Shown: positions 1 through 7,610 of the stretch, one piece after another
How the letters are laid out: each line of letters opens with the position of its first letter
Numbering within the stretch: position 1 is the stretch's first letter
NCBI RefSeq assembly: GCF_002338065.1
Contig: NZ_DDHJ01000015.1
Coordinates: 670,377 to 734,376, forward strand
Source of the DNA: Pseudomonas sp. UBA1879
GTDB lineage: Bacteria > Pseudomonadota > Gammaproteobacteria > Pseudomonadales > Pseudomonadaceae
Length of the DNA stretch: 64,000 nt
Direction of reading: 5' to 3'
Translations under genes and position numbers: made by a program
Notes under the pieces: generated by a model
Seen by the model: only the letters and a program-made list of their open reading frames with translations
What the model was told of the DNA's origin: nothing
Databases searched by the model: none

Positions 1-1176
1 GGCGATCACCCGCGCAATCATGGCCGGGGTCAATTCGGCCAGGTTGGGCAACAGTGAATGCCCTGCTTCGTCGAACTCGCCGACTACCCGAGGGCGCTTG
101 TCCACCGGCCAGTTGTAGAGTTGGCCGGTCAGTTGGTCCTCAATCACACTGCGTTTCTCCTCGACAACGAGGATTTCATCCAGGCCTTCGGCGAAGTCAT
201 GCACCGACACGGGCTCCAGCGGCCAGCTCATGCCGACCTTGAGCACACGAATACCGACTGACGCGCAGAGTGCTTCGTCGATGCCCAGTTCTTCCAACGC
301 CTGCCGTACATCGAGGTACGACTTGCCGGTGGTGATGATGCCCAGGCGCGGCGCAGGTGAGTCGATGACCACTTGGTTCAGCGCATTGGCCCGCGCGAAG
401 GCCCGGGCGGCGTAGATTCGGTAAGTATTCAGGCGCGCTTCCTGGGCCAGCGGTGTGTCGGGCCAGCGTATGTGCAGGCCGTCCGCGGGCAGTTGGAAGT
501 CTTCGGGAATGCGGGTCTCGATGCGCAGCGGATCGACTTCCACCACGGCGGACGAATCGACGTTTTCGGCGATGGTCTTCATGGCCACCCAGCAGCCGCT
601 GTAACGGGACAATTCCCAGCCGATGATGCCGTAGTCGAGGATTTCCTGAACGTTGCTCGGATTGAGCACGGGGATCATCGAGGCGATGAACGCGTGTTCG
701 CTCTGGTGCGCGATGGTCGAGGATTTGCAGCCGTGGTCGTCGCCCGCCAGGATCAGCACGCCGCCCTTTTCCGCGACGCCTGCCGAGTTACCGTGCTTGA
801 ACACGTCGCCGCAGCGGTCGACCCCGGGTCCTTTGCCGTACCACAGGGCGAACACTCCATCGTATTTGCCGTGGGGAAACAGATTGACCTGTTGACTCCC
901 CCACACCGCCGTGGCGGCCAGCTCTTCGTTGACGCCAGGTTGGAAATGGATGGCATTTTCCTGGAGGTAATCCTTGGCGTCCCACAGGCTCTTGTCGAGA
1001 TTGCCCAGCGGTGAGCCGCGATACCCGGAAATGAAACCCGCCGTGTTCAAGCCCCGCGCCTCGTCGCGCTGCTTTTGCAGCATCGGCAAGCGGGTCAGCG
1101 CCTGGGTTCCGGTCAGGTAAAGATGGCCGGTGGCGAGTCGGTACTTATCGTCCAGACGAATATCAGCCAAAGACAT
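1..1176 (-). CDS. Indolepyruvate ferredoxin oxidoreductase, N-terminal part (cut by window edge)
   Basis: Reading the reverse strand from an ATG at 1176 gives an open frame of 392 codons with no stop before base 1, so this is the 5' part of a longer gene. The protein starts MSLADIRLDDKYRLATGH and continues with segments typical of the long fused IorA/IorB indolepyruvate:ferredoxin oxidoreductases (TPP-dependent 2-oxoacid oxidoreductases that decarboxylate arylpyruvates during aromatic amino acid breakdown), such as GFISGYRGSPLG and DDHGCKSSTIAHQSEH. AGGAG lies 8 bases upstream of the start. It is divergent from the Lrp/AsnC gene at 1400, the usual arrangement for this locus in Pseudomonas. 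The Fe-S and gamma domains expected downstream lie outside the window. Confidence 0.85.
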   Translation of the reverse strand, partial: MSLADIRLDDKYRLATGHLYLTGTQALTRLPMLQKQRDEARGLNTAGFISGYRGSPLGNLDKSLWDAKDYLQENAIHFQPGVNEELAATAVWGSQQVNLFPHGKYDGVFALWYGKGPGVDRCGDVFKHGNSAGVAEKGGVLILAGDDHGCKSSTIAHQSEHAFIASMIPVLNPSNVQEILDYGIIGWELSRYSGCWVAMKTIAENVDSSAVVEVDPLRIETRIPEDFQLPADGLHIRWPDTPLAQEARLNTYRIYAARAFARANALNQVVIDSPAPRLGIITTGKSYLDVRQALEELGIDEALCASVGIRVLKVGMSWPLEPVSVHDFAEGLDEILVVEEKRSVIEDQLTGQLYNWPVDKRPRVVGEFDEAGHSLLPNLAELTPAMIARVIA

Positions 1177-1399
1177 TCAGGCACTCCTTTGTTTTTATTA
1201 GTGCGTTTTGAATGTGGCGAGCAGTGCGTCGCGATCCTTGTGGGACGGGGCCATGCCGCTCGGTCGCCGGGACGGTTGGGCCCGGCGCTCACAAGTCCAA
1301 TACTGCCTGCGAGCGCCAGGCTTTTTCTTTCTCTTTTGGCCGATTTCTGCTGCTATTCTGCATGCCTGTTTCATTTTGATAATAAAAAAGGGTCAATTC

Positions 1400-1867
1400 A
1401 TGCAGGTCAAACTCAGCCCTATCGATCGCAAGATTCTGCGCCTGCTGCAGCACGACGCCGACCTCTCCGCCGCTGAAATCGCCGAACGGGTTGAACTGTC
1501 GCAGTCACCCTGCTGGCGACGGATCAATCGTCTGGAAGAAGAAGGCGTGATCGAACGCAAGGTGGCCTTGCTCAACCCCGCCAAGCTGGGGCTGACCATG
1601 ACGGTGTTCGTCGACGTGAAACTGTCGGGACACGGCAGGCGCTATCTCGCCGAATTCGAGGCAGCGATCATTGGTTTTCCGGAGGTACTGGAGTGCTACA
1701 CGATGGCCGGGGACATGGATTTCATGCTGAAAGTCGTGGTGCAGGACATCGCCAGCTACGAGCGCTTTTTACGCGACCATCTGCTGCAAAGCCCCCACGT
1801 GCAGGAAGCGCATTCGAACATTGCAATGAGCGTGGTGAAAAGGACGACTGAGTTGCCGCTTGAATAG
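1400..1867 (+). CDS. Lrp/AsnC family transcriptional regulator
   Basis: A 155-residue protein with an N-terminal winged helix-turn-helix (about residues 6-55, including SQSPCWRRINRLEEEGVI) and a C-terminal RAM/AsnC ligand-binding domain (GDMDFMLKVVVQDIASYERF). The open frame extends upstream to 1208, but the ATG at 1400 is the natural start: it gives normal family length and begins MQVKLSPIDRKILRLLQ. It is transcribed away from the indolepyruvate oxidoreductase gene, so by analogy with divergent Lrp-type regulators it probably senses an amino acid and controls that gene; this regulatory link is inference. Confidence 0.9.
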   Translation: MQVKLSPIDRKILRLLQHDADLSAAEIAERVELSQSPCWRRINRLEEEGVIERKVALLNPAKLGLTMTVFVDVKLSGHGRRYLAEFEAAIIGFPEVLECYTMAGDMDFMLKVVVQDIASYERFLRDHLLQSPHVQEAHSNIAMSVVKRTTELPLE

Positions 1868-1997
1868 CCGCAACTCGTGGCAACGAGCTGTGGCGAGCTG
1901 CAAGCGACAAGCGCGACAGCGAAGCGCTTGAAGCCTGAGGTTTGCTGATAGGGGGGCAACGATTTCTTCGCAGAGTGCAAAAAAACATTTGACGTGC

Positions 1998-2019
1998 AAA
2001 TGATAATGATTATTATTGA
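1998..2019 (+). promoter_or_regulatory. Fur box and promoter of prrF
   Basis: The stretch TGATAATGATTATTATTG is a strong match to the Fur operator (GATAATGATAATCATTATC). It overlaps a sigma-70-like promoter: TTGACG at 1989-1994, then TATTAT at 2011-2016 with a 16-base spacer. Transcription would start near 2022-2024. Fe(II)-Fur would repress here, so the RNA downstream is made under iron starvation. Confidence 0.88.
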
Positions 2020-2022
2020 GCA

Positions 2023-2138
2023 CATCCCGTCGCGAGACGGGTGGGTAACCCAGAGGCCTCAGGTCGGCTTCCGGTTTATCTCCTCATCAGGCTAATCACG
2101 GTTTTTGACCCGGCTTTTTTGCCGGGTCTTTTTTTTTT
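2023..2138 (+). ncRNA. prrF: PrrF iron-responsive small RNA
   Basis: About 115 nt directly downstream of a Fur box. It begins with a perfect 5' hairpin (CCCGTC-GCGA-GACGGG, 2026-2041), carries the conserved PrrF core around 2050-2106 (GAGGCCTCAGGTCGGCTTCC, then AGGCTAATCACGG, which is the part known to pair with target mRNAs in P. aeruginosa), and ends in a strong rho-independent terminator. PrrF RNAs act with Hfq to repress mRNAs of iron-containing proteins such as SodB and TCA-cycle enzymes when iron is scarce. Only one copy is present here; outside P. aeruginosa the two prrF copies are normally unlinked, so a second is expected elsewhere. The 5' end is inferred from the promoter. Confidence 0.9.
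2107..2138 (+). terminator. Rho-independent terminator of prrF
   Basis: Perfect 8-bp stem GACCCGGC / GCCGGGTC with a six-T loop, followed by a run of ten T residues (2129-2138). Confidence 0.95.
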
Positions 2139-2312
2139 GCCCTTCAAGGGTCTGTTTTGGTGGTGCGGCTCGGTCTTTACTGCATCTTCAGGCTAATGAA
2201 GAGAGGTACTGCTCAGTGGCGCGCATCATAGCAAAAGAAAAATGAGCGCTGAACGGCGCAACCGTCGAAAACGACATATTTAGTAAAAAATCTCAGATCG
2301 GCTACCTTTCAC

Positions 2313-2332
2313 TTGAGAATGACTCTCATAGG
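2313..2332 (+). promoter_or_regulatory. Second Fur box, upstream of the sigma4/FecR-like gene
   Basis: TTGAGAATGACTCTCATAGG resembles the Pseudomonas Fur box core (GAGAATGATTCTCAT) with one clear inner mismatch. It lies 80 bases upstream of the start at 2413 and 175 bases after the prrF terminator, so it most likely controls the next gene rather than prrF. Confidence 0.7.
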
Positions 2333-2412
2333 CACTAGCATCAGCCTGCATCGCGGGCGCTGCTCTGCGCTTCTTCTCAGCATGATTTGCGGATGACTAC
2401 GGGTGATACGCC

Positions 2413-2925
2413 ATGACCCATCAACTCAACTCGATGTCTTCCTTGCCGCCTCACCCACCCGTCGCCCTGCAGCGTGACGACTGTCGTCGCCGGATCCAGC
2501 AACTGCCGCGCAAGGCACAGCAAGTGTTTCTCCTCAGTCGCCTAGACCAACTGCCCTACGCGACGATCGCTCAGGTGCTCGAACTGGACGTTGAGTCCGT
2601 CGAGCGCAAGATGGTGCGAGTCCTCCTGCAGTGCAACGAGGCCTCCGGCACTTCAGCCGACCAGGCCCTGCGCTGGTACGTTCACCTGCAAAGTCCTCTT
2701 GCCACCGCCAGCCAGCGCATTGAATTCCGTCACTGGCTCGATGCCGCCCCGCAGCATTTGAATGCCTTTCAGGACGCCGAACGCCTGTGGCGAATGCTGG
2801 AAGCCCCCGCTGCGCGGATGGGCGCCAGCGGCTGGCATCGCCGCAAACGTCGCGTGTACATCGGCTGGCTAGCATTGACGGCGTTGCTGTGCGGCTTGCT
2901 GGTCACAGCCGAAGCCTTCACTTGA
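2413..2925 (+). CDS. Sigma-70 region 4 / FecR N-terminal (DUF4880) / membrane anchor protein
   Basis: A 170-residue protein with an unusual order of parts. Residues about 22-72 (RRRIQQLPRKAQQVFLLSRL to VLLQC) look like region 4 of an ECF sigma factor of the FecI type. Residues about 83-130 (QALRWYVHLQSPLATASQRI to AERLWRML) match the DUF4880 domain normally at the N-terminus of FecR anti-sigma regulators. Residues about 148-166 form one membrane helix (YIGWLALTALLCGLLV). Sigma region 2, needed for core binding and -10 recognition, is absent, and so is the periplasmic FecR domain. The Fur-like box upstream fits iron control. A role as a tethered modulator of an ECF sigma factor is inference; an alternative is a decayed fecI-fecR fusion. 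Confidence 0.8.
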   Translation: MTHQLNSMSSLPPHPPVALQRDDCRRRIQQLPRKAQQVFLLSRLDQLPYATIAQVLELDVESVERKMVRVLLQCNEASGTSADQALRWYVHLQSPLATASQRIEFRHWLDAAPQHLNAFQDAERLWRMLEAPAARMGASGWHRRKRRVYIGWLALTALLCGLLVTAEAFT

Positions 2926-3068
2926 GTCTCATCATCAACCGTTTCTGTCGCCGATCGCGGACCCGATGCGTGTAAAGTAGCTGTCATAACAGCCCAGCAA
3001 CGCCCTCCTGTTCATGGATACGGCCTGCCATGGCGCTGAGTTGGCACTTACGTACTCAGGACTTTTCC

Positions 3069-4211
3069 GTGACCCAGACCGCCCTCTCCGTTACCTGCGA
3101 TTTCGACAGCGGCAACATCGTCGTGCTCGACGCAAGTCGTGCGACAAACATCCAGTTGGCGATTCGCCCTGACACCCGCAGCCCGCATTTTCAGTGGTTC
3201 CACTTCAAGGTCGATGGGATGGAAGTGGGCCAGCCTCACGCCTTCAGCCTCAGCAACGCCAGCGAATCCAGCTATAACCGCGCATGGACCGGCTACAACG
3301 CCGTTGCCTCCTACGACCAGAAGACTTGGTTCCGCGTGCCGAGTCACTTCGACGGCAAAGCACTTAATTTCGAGCTGTCGCCTGAACAACCGCAGATCTG
3401 GTTCGCCTACTTCGAGCCCTATAGCCGTGAGCGTCACGACTGGCTGATCGACCAGGCCCTGAGCCGCGCTGGCACCGAGCAACTGGCCACCGGCAAAAGC
3501 GTCGAAGGGCGTGACATTCCCTTGCTGCGCAAAGGTGATGGCGCGTCGGGCAAGCGCAAGATCTGGATCATCGCGCAGCAGCACCCCGGCGAGCACATGG
3601 CCGAATGGTTCATGGAAGGCATCATCGAGCGTCTGCAAGACAATGATCCCGAGCTGCAAGCCCTGCTAGCGTCGGCTGATCTGTACCTGGTGCCACACAT
3701 GAACCCGGATGGTTCGTTTCACGGCCACCTGCGCACCAATGCCCAAGGGAAAGACCTCAACCGCGCCTGGCAGGATTCGACGCCGGAGCTCAGTCCGGAA
3801 GTATTTTTCGTCAAGGAGCAGATGGAAAAATACGGCGTGGACATGTTCCTCGACGTGCACGGCGACGAAGAAATCCCTTACGTGTTCACGGCCGCCTGCG
3901 AGGGCAATCCGGGGTACACCGAGCAACAGAAAGCGCTGGAGGCCGACTTCCGTGCCCGCCTGAGCGGCCTGACCAAAGATTTCCAGACCCGTTACGGCTA
4001 CCCGAAAGGTCAACCCGGCAAGGCCAACATGAACCTGGCCTGCAACAGCGTCGGCGAACGCTACAAATGCCTGGCGCTGACCCTGGAAATGCCGTTCAAG
4101 GATAACGACGACGCTCCGGATAGGGTCACCGGCTGGTCGGGCAAACGCTCCAAGCAACTGGCGCGTGATGTGCTCACCGTGCTGGGGCAGATGGTCTCGG
4201 TTCTGCGCTGA
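3069..4211 (+). CDS. M14 family zinc carboxypeptidase (cytosolic carboxypeptidase type)
   Basis: About 380 residues. The N-terminal beta domain (FDSGNIVVLDA; HFQWFHFKVDGM; YNRAWTGYNAVASYD) is that of bacterial homologues of cytosolic carboxypeptidases, followed by the M14 catalytic domain. Zinc ligands are visible as HPGEHMAEW (H and E) and LDVHGDEE (H); substrate-binding NR is in GKDLNRAW and the general-base Glu in LTLEMPF. No signal peptide, so it acts in the cytosol, trimming C-terminal residues of a peptide or protein not known here. The GTG at 3069 starts right before the conserved domain; an in-frame ATG at 3030 would add 13 residues and cannot be excluded. Confidence 0.88.
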   Translation: MTQTALSVTCDFDSGNIVVLDASRATNIQLAIRPDTRSPHFQWFHFKVDGMEVGQPHAFSLSNASESSYNRAWTGYNAVASYDQKTWFRVPSHFDGKALNFELSPEQPQIWFAYFEPYSRERHDWLIDQALSRAGTEQLATGKSVEGRDIPLLRKGDGASGKRKIWIIAQQHPGEHMAEWFMEGIIERLQDNDPELQALLASADLYLVPHMNPDGSFHGHLRTNAQGKDLNRAWQDSTPELSPEVFFVKEQMEKYGVDMFLDVHGDEEIPYVFTAACEGNPGYTEQQKALEADFRARLSGLTKDFQTRYGYPKGQPGKANMNLACNSVGERYKCLALTLEMPFKDNDDAPDRVTGWSGKRSKQLARDVLTVLGQMVSVLR

Positions 4212-4220
4212 CCCAGTTGC

Positions 4221-4308
4221 TGTGAGAGCCGGCGTGCTGGCCAATGCGTCCGATCAGTCTCCTCGATGTGTCTGAACTGACCCTTTCGCCAGCAAGCCGG
4301 CTCCCACA
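4221..4308. repeat. Inverted pair of REP elements between convergent genes
   Basis: TGTGAGAGCCGGCGTGCTGG (4221-4240) is answered by the inverted copy GCCAGCAAGCCGGCTCCCAC (4288-4307). This is the standard Pseudomonas REP sequence (GTGGGAGCCGGCTTGCTGGC) in head-to-head pairing. It lies between the ends of two convergent genes and could act as a two-way transcription stop or mRNA stabiliser. Confidence 0.85.
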
Positions 4309-4417
4309 GGTACAAAGCAGGCGGTTTGCCAGCCGACATCGAAACGCCCACGGGCGAGGCCCATGAACGCGCAATGCCCGCGCCTCCGGGCCTCACTTGC
4401 GCGCCGCAATCTTCGCC

Positions 4418-4963
4418 CTACCCCCGCGATTTCCCTCTCAACATGCTGTCCAGCACCTCGTCCCGGCGAATCCAGCCATGAAACAGCGCTGCCGCCAAGT
4501 GCGCGAGGATGGTCAGGAAGAACAGGTACGCCAGATAGCGATGGGCTCTGCGCAGCAACGCGAAGGTTTCCGCGTGGGCACTGACGATCGACGGCAAGCG
4601 CATCGAACTGCCCAGCATCACCGGGTCACCCGCCGCGGAAATCATCGCCCAGCCAATCAGCGGCATGGCCAGCATCAGCGCATACAGAAGATAGTGCGAG
4701 AACTTGGCCGCCAGTACTTGCACGGCCGGCAGATCGGCGGGCAGCGGTGGCGTTTGCGTGGTGAAGCGCACAATCAGGCGCACGATGACCAGCGCCAGAA
4801 TCGCAATGCCCAGCGGCTTGTGGATGTTCAGCAGCCACTCATGGCGTTCAGAAACCGAGGCGACCATGCCTGCACCGATGAACAGCATGGCGATCACCAT
4901 CAGCGCCATCAGCCAGTGCAGCGCGCGCGCCAGGGGTGAGAAATGCAGGTTAGGCGTACTCAT
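4418..4963 (-). CDS. Cytochrome b561 family protein
   Basis: A 181-residue integral membrane protein with four hydrophobic helices and the heme-ligand histidines expected for bacterial b561 proteins (RALHWLMALMV; WLLNIHKPLGI; FSHYLLYALML; RRAHRYLAYLFFLTILAHL). It would pass electrons from the quinone pool or a periplasmic donor. It overlaps the upstream peroxidase gene by four bases (ATGA), so the two are translationally coupled and presumably act together in peroxide removal at the membrane. Confidence 0.9.
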   Translation of the reverse strand: MSTPNLHFSPLARALHWLMALMVIAMLFIGAGMVASVSERHEWLLNIHKPLGIAILALVIVRLIVRFTTQTPPLPADLPAVQVLAAKFSHYLLYALMLAMPLIGWAMISAAGDPVMLGSSMRLPSIVSAHAETFALLRRAHRYLAYLFFLTILAHLAAALFHGWIRRDEVLDSMLRGKSRG

Positions 4964-6045
4964 GGCTGTTTCTCCTGGGCAGGCGCTGCTTTCAGCTGAT
5001 CGACTTCACTGGTGCGGCGCAGGTAAGACGAGGCGTAAGCCGCAGAACGCGCGGCAAGCAGAGGGTCGTCGGAGCCCTCGATGCCACTCGGCAACACCAG
5101 CGGGTCGAAGTTGATGTCGCGGCAAGGGCCGTCCAGCTGTGCGCTGTCGCCCTCCACCACCAGCGTTCCGGCGGTCACGGTCTTGTGATCGCCGGACCAG
5201 GTTTTCGAAGCGTCGTTGGTCGGATCGTTCGGATTGGCCAGGGTCAGCACCAGGTTCCAACGCTGCGGCCCACTGGCCAGTTTGTCACTCAGGTCCTGCT
5301 GCAGATAATCCTTGGCGTCTGGTGCCGGCGCGTCGCCCTTGGCGTCAGGCACCAAACTCCAGCGCACGGGCTGTCGCTTGCCCTGAGCGTCCACCAGCAC
5401 GAAGGCGTTCACGCTGTTGTAGGTCTCAGTGACGAAGCTCGCAGAAGGCTTGGCGGTCTTGACCCATGCCAAAAACGGCTGCGCCTCGGGGTGGGCGGCA
5501 AAGAATGCCGGCGGCTTCGCCGGGTCGGGCTTGCCGGTTTTGGGGTCCGGCGCGGTGGCTTTTTGCAGGTCGACGAAGGCTTGCGGCGTACCCACAGGGA
5601 ACACCGGCATGCTGTTCATCCCGCTGCGCCATTGCTGGCCGTTAGGCTGGGTGAACTGCACGGCGAAACTGCGGATGGGCGCGGCGCTATCGGGTGAGTA
5701 AGGATTTCCCGTGGGCAGCGCCAGGCGTCCGATCACCGGGGTGCGTCCGCTGGCGAACACCTCGGCCTTGGACAGGGCAGCGGCCGAGCCGTTGCTATCA
5801 AAATACCCGGTAACGCAGATGCCTTTCGGGTGGTTGCGACGGTAGCCAGGGTGGACACCGTTGCTGTGCTCGAACACGTCGACCACCCGCGCAGGCGTCA
5901 ACCGTTGTGGGTCGAGGCTGCCGTTGACGTAGGCGAATGCCCCGGCGGCGATCAACACCACCAGGCCGATGCCGGCCAGACGAGCGAGCGTCTGCGACGT
6001 GTTCAAAGGGGGTTTGCGGGGGTACGGCGGCTCACGGTCACTCAT
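4960..6045 (-). CDS. Membrane-anchored catalase-family peroxidase (SrpA type)
   Basis: 361 residues: a short basic N-terminus, one membrane helix (about 21-41, LARLAGIGLVVLIAAGAFAY), then a minimal heme-catalase fold. The catalytic His is seen in EHSNGVHPGYRRNHPKG, and the C-terminal SAAYASSYLRR supplies the presumed proximal heme Tyr. Small catalases of this type are usually peroxidases. The gene leads an operon with cytochrome b561 and faces the ECF sigma gene; the shared ECF promoter motif suggests that sigma factor drives it. Confidence 0.88.
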   Translation of the reverse strand: MSDREPPYPRKPPLNTSQTLARLAGIGLVVLIAAGAFAYVNGSLDPQRLTPARVVDVFEHSNGVHPGYRRNHPKGICVTGYFDSNGSAAALSKAEVFASGRTPVIGRLALPTGNPYSPDSAAPIRSFAVQFTQPNGQQWRSGMNSMPVFPVGTPQAFVDLQKATAPDPKTGKPDPAKPPAFFAAHPEAQPFLAWVKTAKPSASFVTETYNSVNAFVLVDAQGKRQPVRWSLVPDAKGDAPAPDAKDYLQQDLSDKLASGPQRWNLVLTLANPNDPTNDASKTWSGDHKTVTAGTLVVEGDSAQLDGPCRDINFDPLVLPSGIEGSDDPLLAARSAAYASSYLRRTSEVDQLKAAPAQEKQP

Positions 6046-6092
6046 CGGTCACACTCCGGGCCTTGGGCCTCTCTGCATGCATGTAGCGGTAG

Positions 6093-6118
6093 GACGCGGC
6101 ACTCGGGGTATTTATTCC
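6093..6118 (-). promoter_or_regulatory. ECF-type promoter of the peroxidase/b561 operon
   Basis: On the reverse strand GGAATAA (6118-6112) is followed by CGTC (6096-6093); GGAAT and GTC are 18 bases apart. The same two blocks occur on the other strand in front of the sigma gene. They fit the -35 GGAA(C/T) and -10 GTC elements of ECF sigma promoters. Confidence 0.65.
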
Positions 6119-6146
6119 CGGGTGCGATATTTATTTTTTCAGCGCT

Positions 6147-6171
6147 GGAATAACCTGCACCGGCGTGCGTC
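6147..6171 (+). promoter_or_regulatory. ECF-type autoregulatory promoter of the sigma/anti-sigma operon
   Basis: GGAATAA at 6147-6153 and CGTC at 6168-6171, with 17 bases between GGAAT and GTC. It lies 54 bases before the sigma start codon and mirrors the divergent promoter at 6093-6118, as expected when the sigma factor transcribes its own gene and its target. Confidence 0.65.
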
Positions 6172-6224
6172 TTTCTGGTCATACGATCCAAGCGATCCCG
6201 CCGATCGATCAGGAAATCAACCTT

Positions 6225-6737
6225 ATGCATGATGTCGACGATCAATTACGAGAGCTGTTGCCGCGCATGCGTCGCTTCGCGGCATCGCTGACCCGCGACC
6301 CCAGCACGGCCGATGATCTGGTGCAGGCGAGCCTGGAAAAAGCCCTGTCTGCGTGGAGCAGCAAGCGGCCTGAAGGAGACCTGCGCGCCTGGCTGTTCTC
6401 CATTCTTTATAGGCAATTTCTCGACGCCCATCGACGTTCGCGTCGATACAGCCGGATGCTGGAGCTGTTCACCGGCGGCAAGGAAGATCACTTCGAGCCC
6501 TCTGTGGAACGTACGGTCGTGGCGCAAACCACGCTGCAGGCGTTCGAGCGGCTGAACACCGAACAACGTGCCTTGTTACTCTGGGTGTCAGTCGAAGGCT
6601 TGAGTTATAACGAAGTGGCGGAGATCCTTGACGTGCCGGTGGGCACTGTCATGTCCCGCTTGTCACGCGCGCGTCAGGCCTTACGCCTGCTCAGCGAAGG
6701 CGAAATCACCACCCCTGCCCTGCGGATACTGAAATGA
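6225..6737 (+). CDS. ECF RNA polymerase sigma factor
   Basis: 170 residues with region 2 (FAASLTRDPSTADDLVQASL, DLRAWLFSILYRQFLDAHR) and region 4 (FERLNTEQRALLLWVSVEGL, YNEVAEILDVPVGTVMSRLS). An in-frame ATG lies further upstream at 6165, but AGGAA sits about 8 bases before the ATG at 6225 and the protein then has normal ECF length. It overlaps the anti-sigma gene by four bases. Its promoter motif recurs in front of the divergent peroxidase operon, pointing to an oxidative-stress or redox stimulus. Confidence 0.9.
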   Translation: MHDVDDQLRELLPRMRRFAASLTRDPSTADDLVQASLEKALSAWSSKRPEGDLRAWLFSILYRQFLDAHRRSRRYSRMLELFTGGKEDHFEPSVERTVVAQTTLQAFERLNTEQRALLLWVSVEGLSYNEVAEILDVPVGTVMSRLSRARQALRLLSEGEITTPALRILK

Positions 6738-7492
6738 TCACTTTGCCTCCTAGCGAACGCGACCTGAATGCTTATGTCGATGGGCAGCTCAACGATGCCG
6801 ACCGGCAGACGCTGGAAACGTATCTGGCGACTCATCCCGAGCTGGCGAAACAATTGCAGGCCTGGCAGCGGGATGCGCAGGCCCTGCGTGCCGGCCTCAG
6901 CGGCGACCTGCATCGCCCGGCCAACCCGGACCTGGACCCGGCGTTCATCCGCCAACGTCTGCGCCGCAGTCGCAGCCGCCAGTTCGCCACGGCCGCGGTG
7001 CTGTTGATAGCGGTCGGCGTCGGCGGCCTGAGTGGCTGGCAGGCCCGGGAGATGACCCTCGCCAGCGGTGTTCAACCCATGGCCGATGCGGTGCAGGCGT
7101 ATCGCATGTTTGCGGTCAACGACAGCATGGCCAGCGACTGGAACACCGATAAGCCGAACAACGCTCAGGGCTGGCTGGACGCGCATTTCGCCCAGGCCAA
7201 CCGCCTGCCGGACCTGGCCGCCGCTGGTTTCAAGCCGGTGAGTGGACGTCTGACCAGCACCGAGCAAGGCGCAGCCGCAATGGTGGTGTATAAGGACGCT
7301 CAGGGCCGGACGCTGAGCTTCTACATCCGCCCCCCAGGCCCGAACAACCACCTGCTGACCCCTGGCACACGTCGGGACGGCGAGTTGGAAGCGGATTACT
7401 GGTCAGGCGGCGGTTACAACTACGCCGTGGTCAGCCCCGCGAATGACCCCGCCGCCCAAGCCGCGCGTCAGGCACTGCGGCAGCCGATTTGA
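6734..7492 (+). CDS. Transmembrane anti-sigma factor
   Basis: 252 residues. The N-terminal cytoplasmic part (about 1-90; DLNAYVDGQLNDADRQTLETYLATHPELA) is a typical anti-sigma domain, though without the HxxxCxxC zinc motif. One membrane helix follows at about 91-111 (FATAAVLLIAVGVGGLSGWQ), then a periplasmic domain of about 135 residues ending in YWSGGGYNYAVVSPANDPAA. The overlap with the sigma gene implies coupled, near-equal expression. It should hold the sigma factor at the membrane until a periplasmic signal arrives. Confidence 0.88.
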   Translation: MITLPPSERDLNAYVDGQLNDADRQTLETYLATHPELAKQLQAWQRDAQALRAGLSGDLHRPANPDLDPAFIRQRLRRSRSRQFATAAVLLIAVGVGGLSGWQAREMTLASGVQPMADAVQAYRMFAVNDSMASDWNTDKPNNAQGWLDAHFAQANRLPDLAAAGFKPVSGRLTSTEQGAAAMVVYKDAQGRTLSFYIRPPGPNNHLLTPGTRRDGELEADYWSGGGYNYAVVSPANDPAAQAARQALRQPI

Positions 7493-7610
7493 GATGAGCG
7501 GGGTCAGTGAAGAGACGCCTCTTTGACTGCCCCCCTGACGCTTCCCATGCCGTCGTGCCTCGGGCGTCTCCACAGAGATAGCATCCCACCGAAAATCGGC
7601 GACACACACT

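Noticed and set aside
1208..1399. Upstream extension of the Lrp/AsnC frame
   Set aside because: It would add 64 residues unlike the family; ATG 1400 gives normal length.
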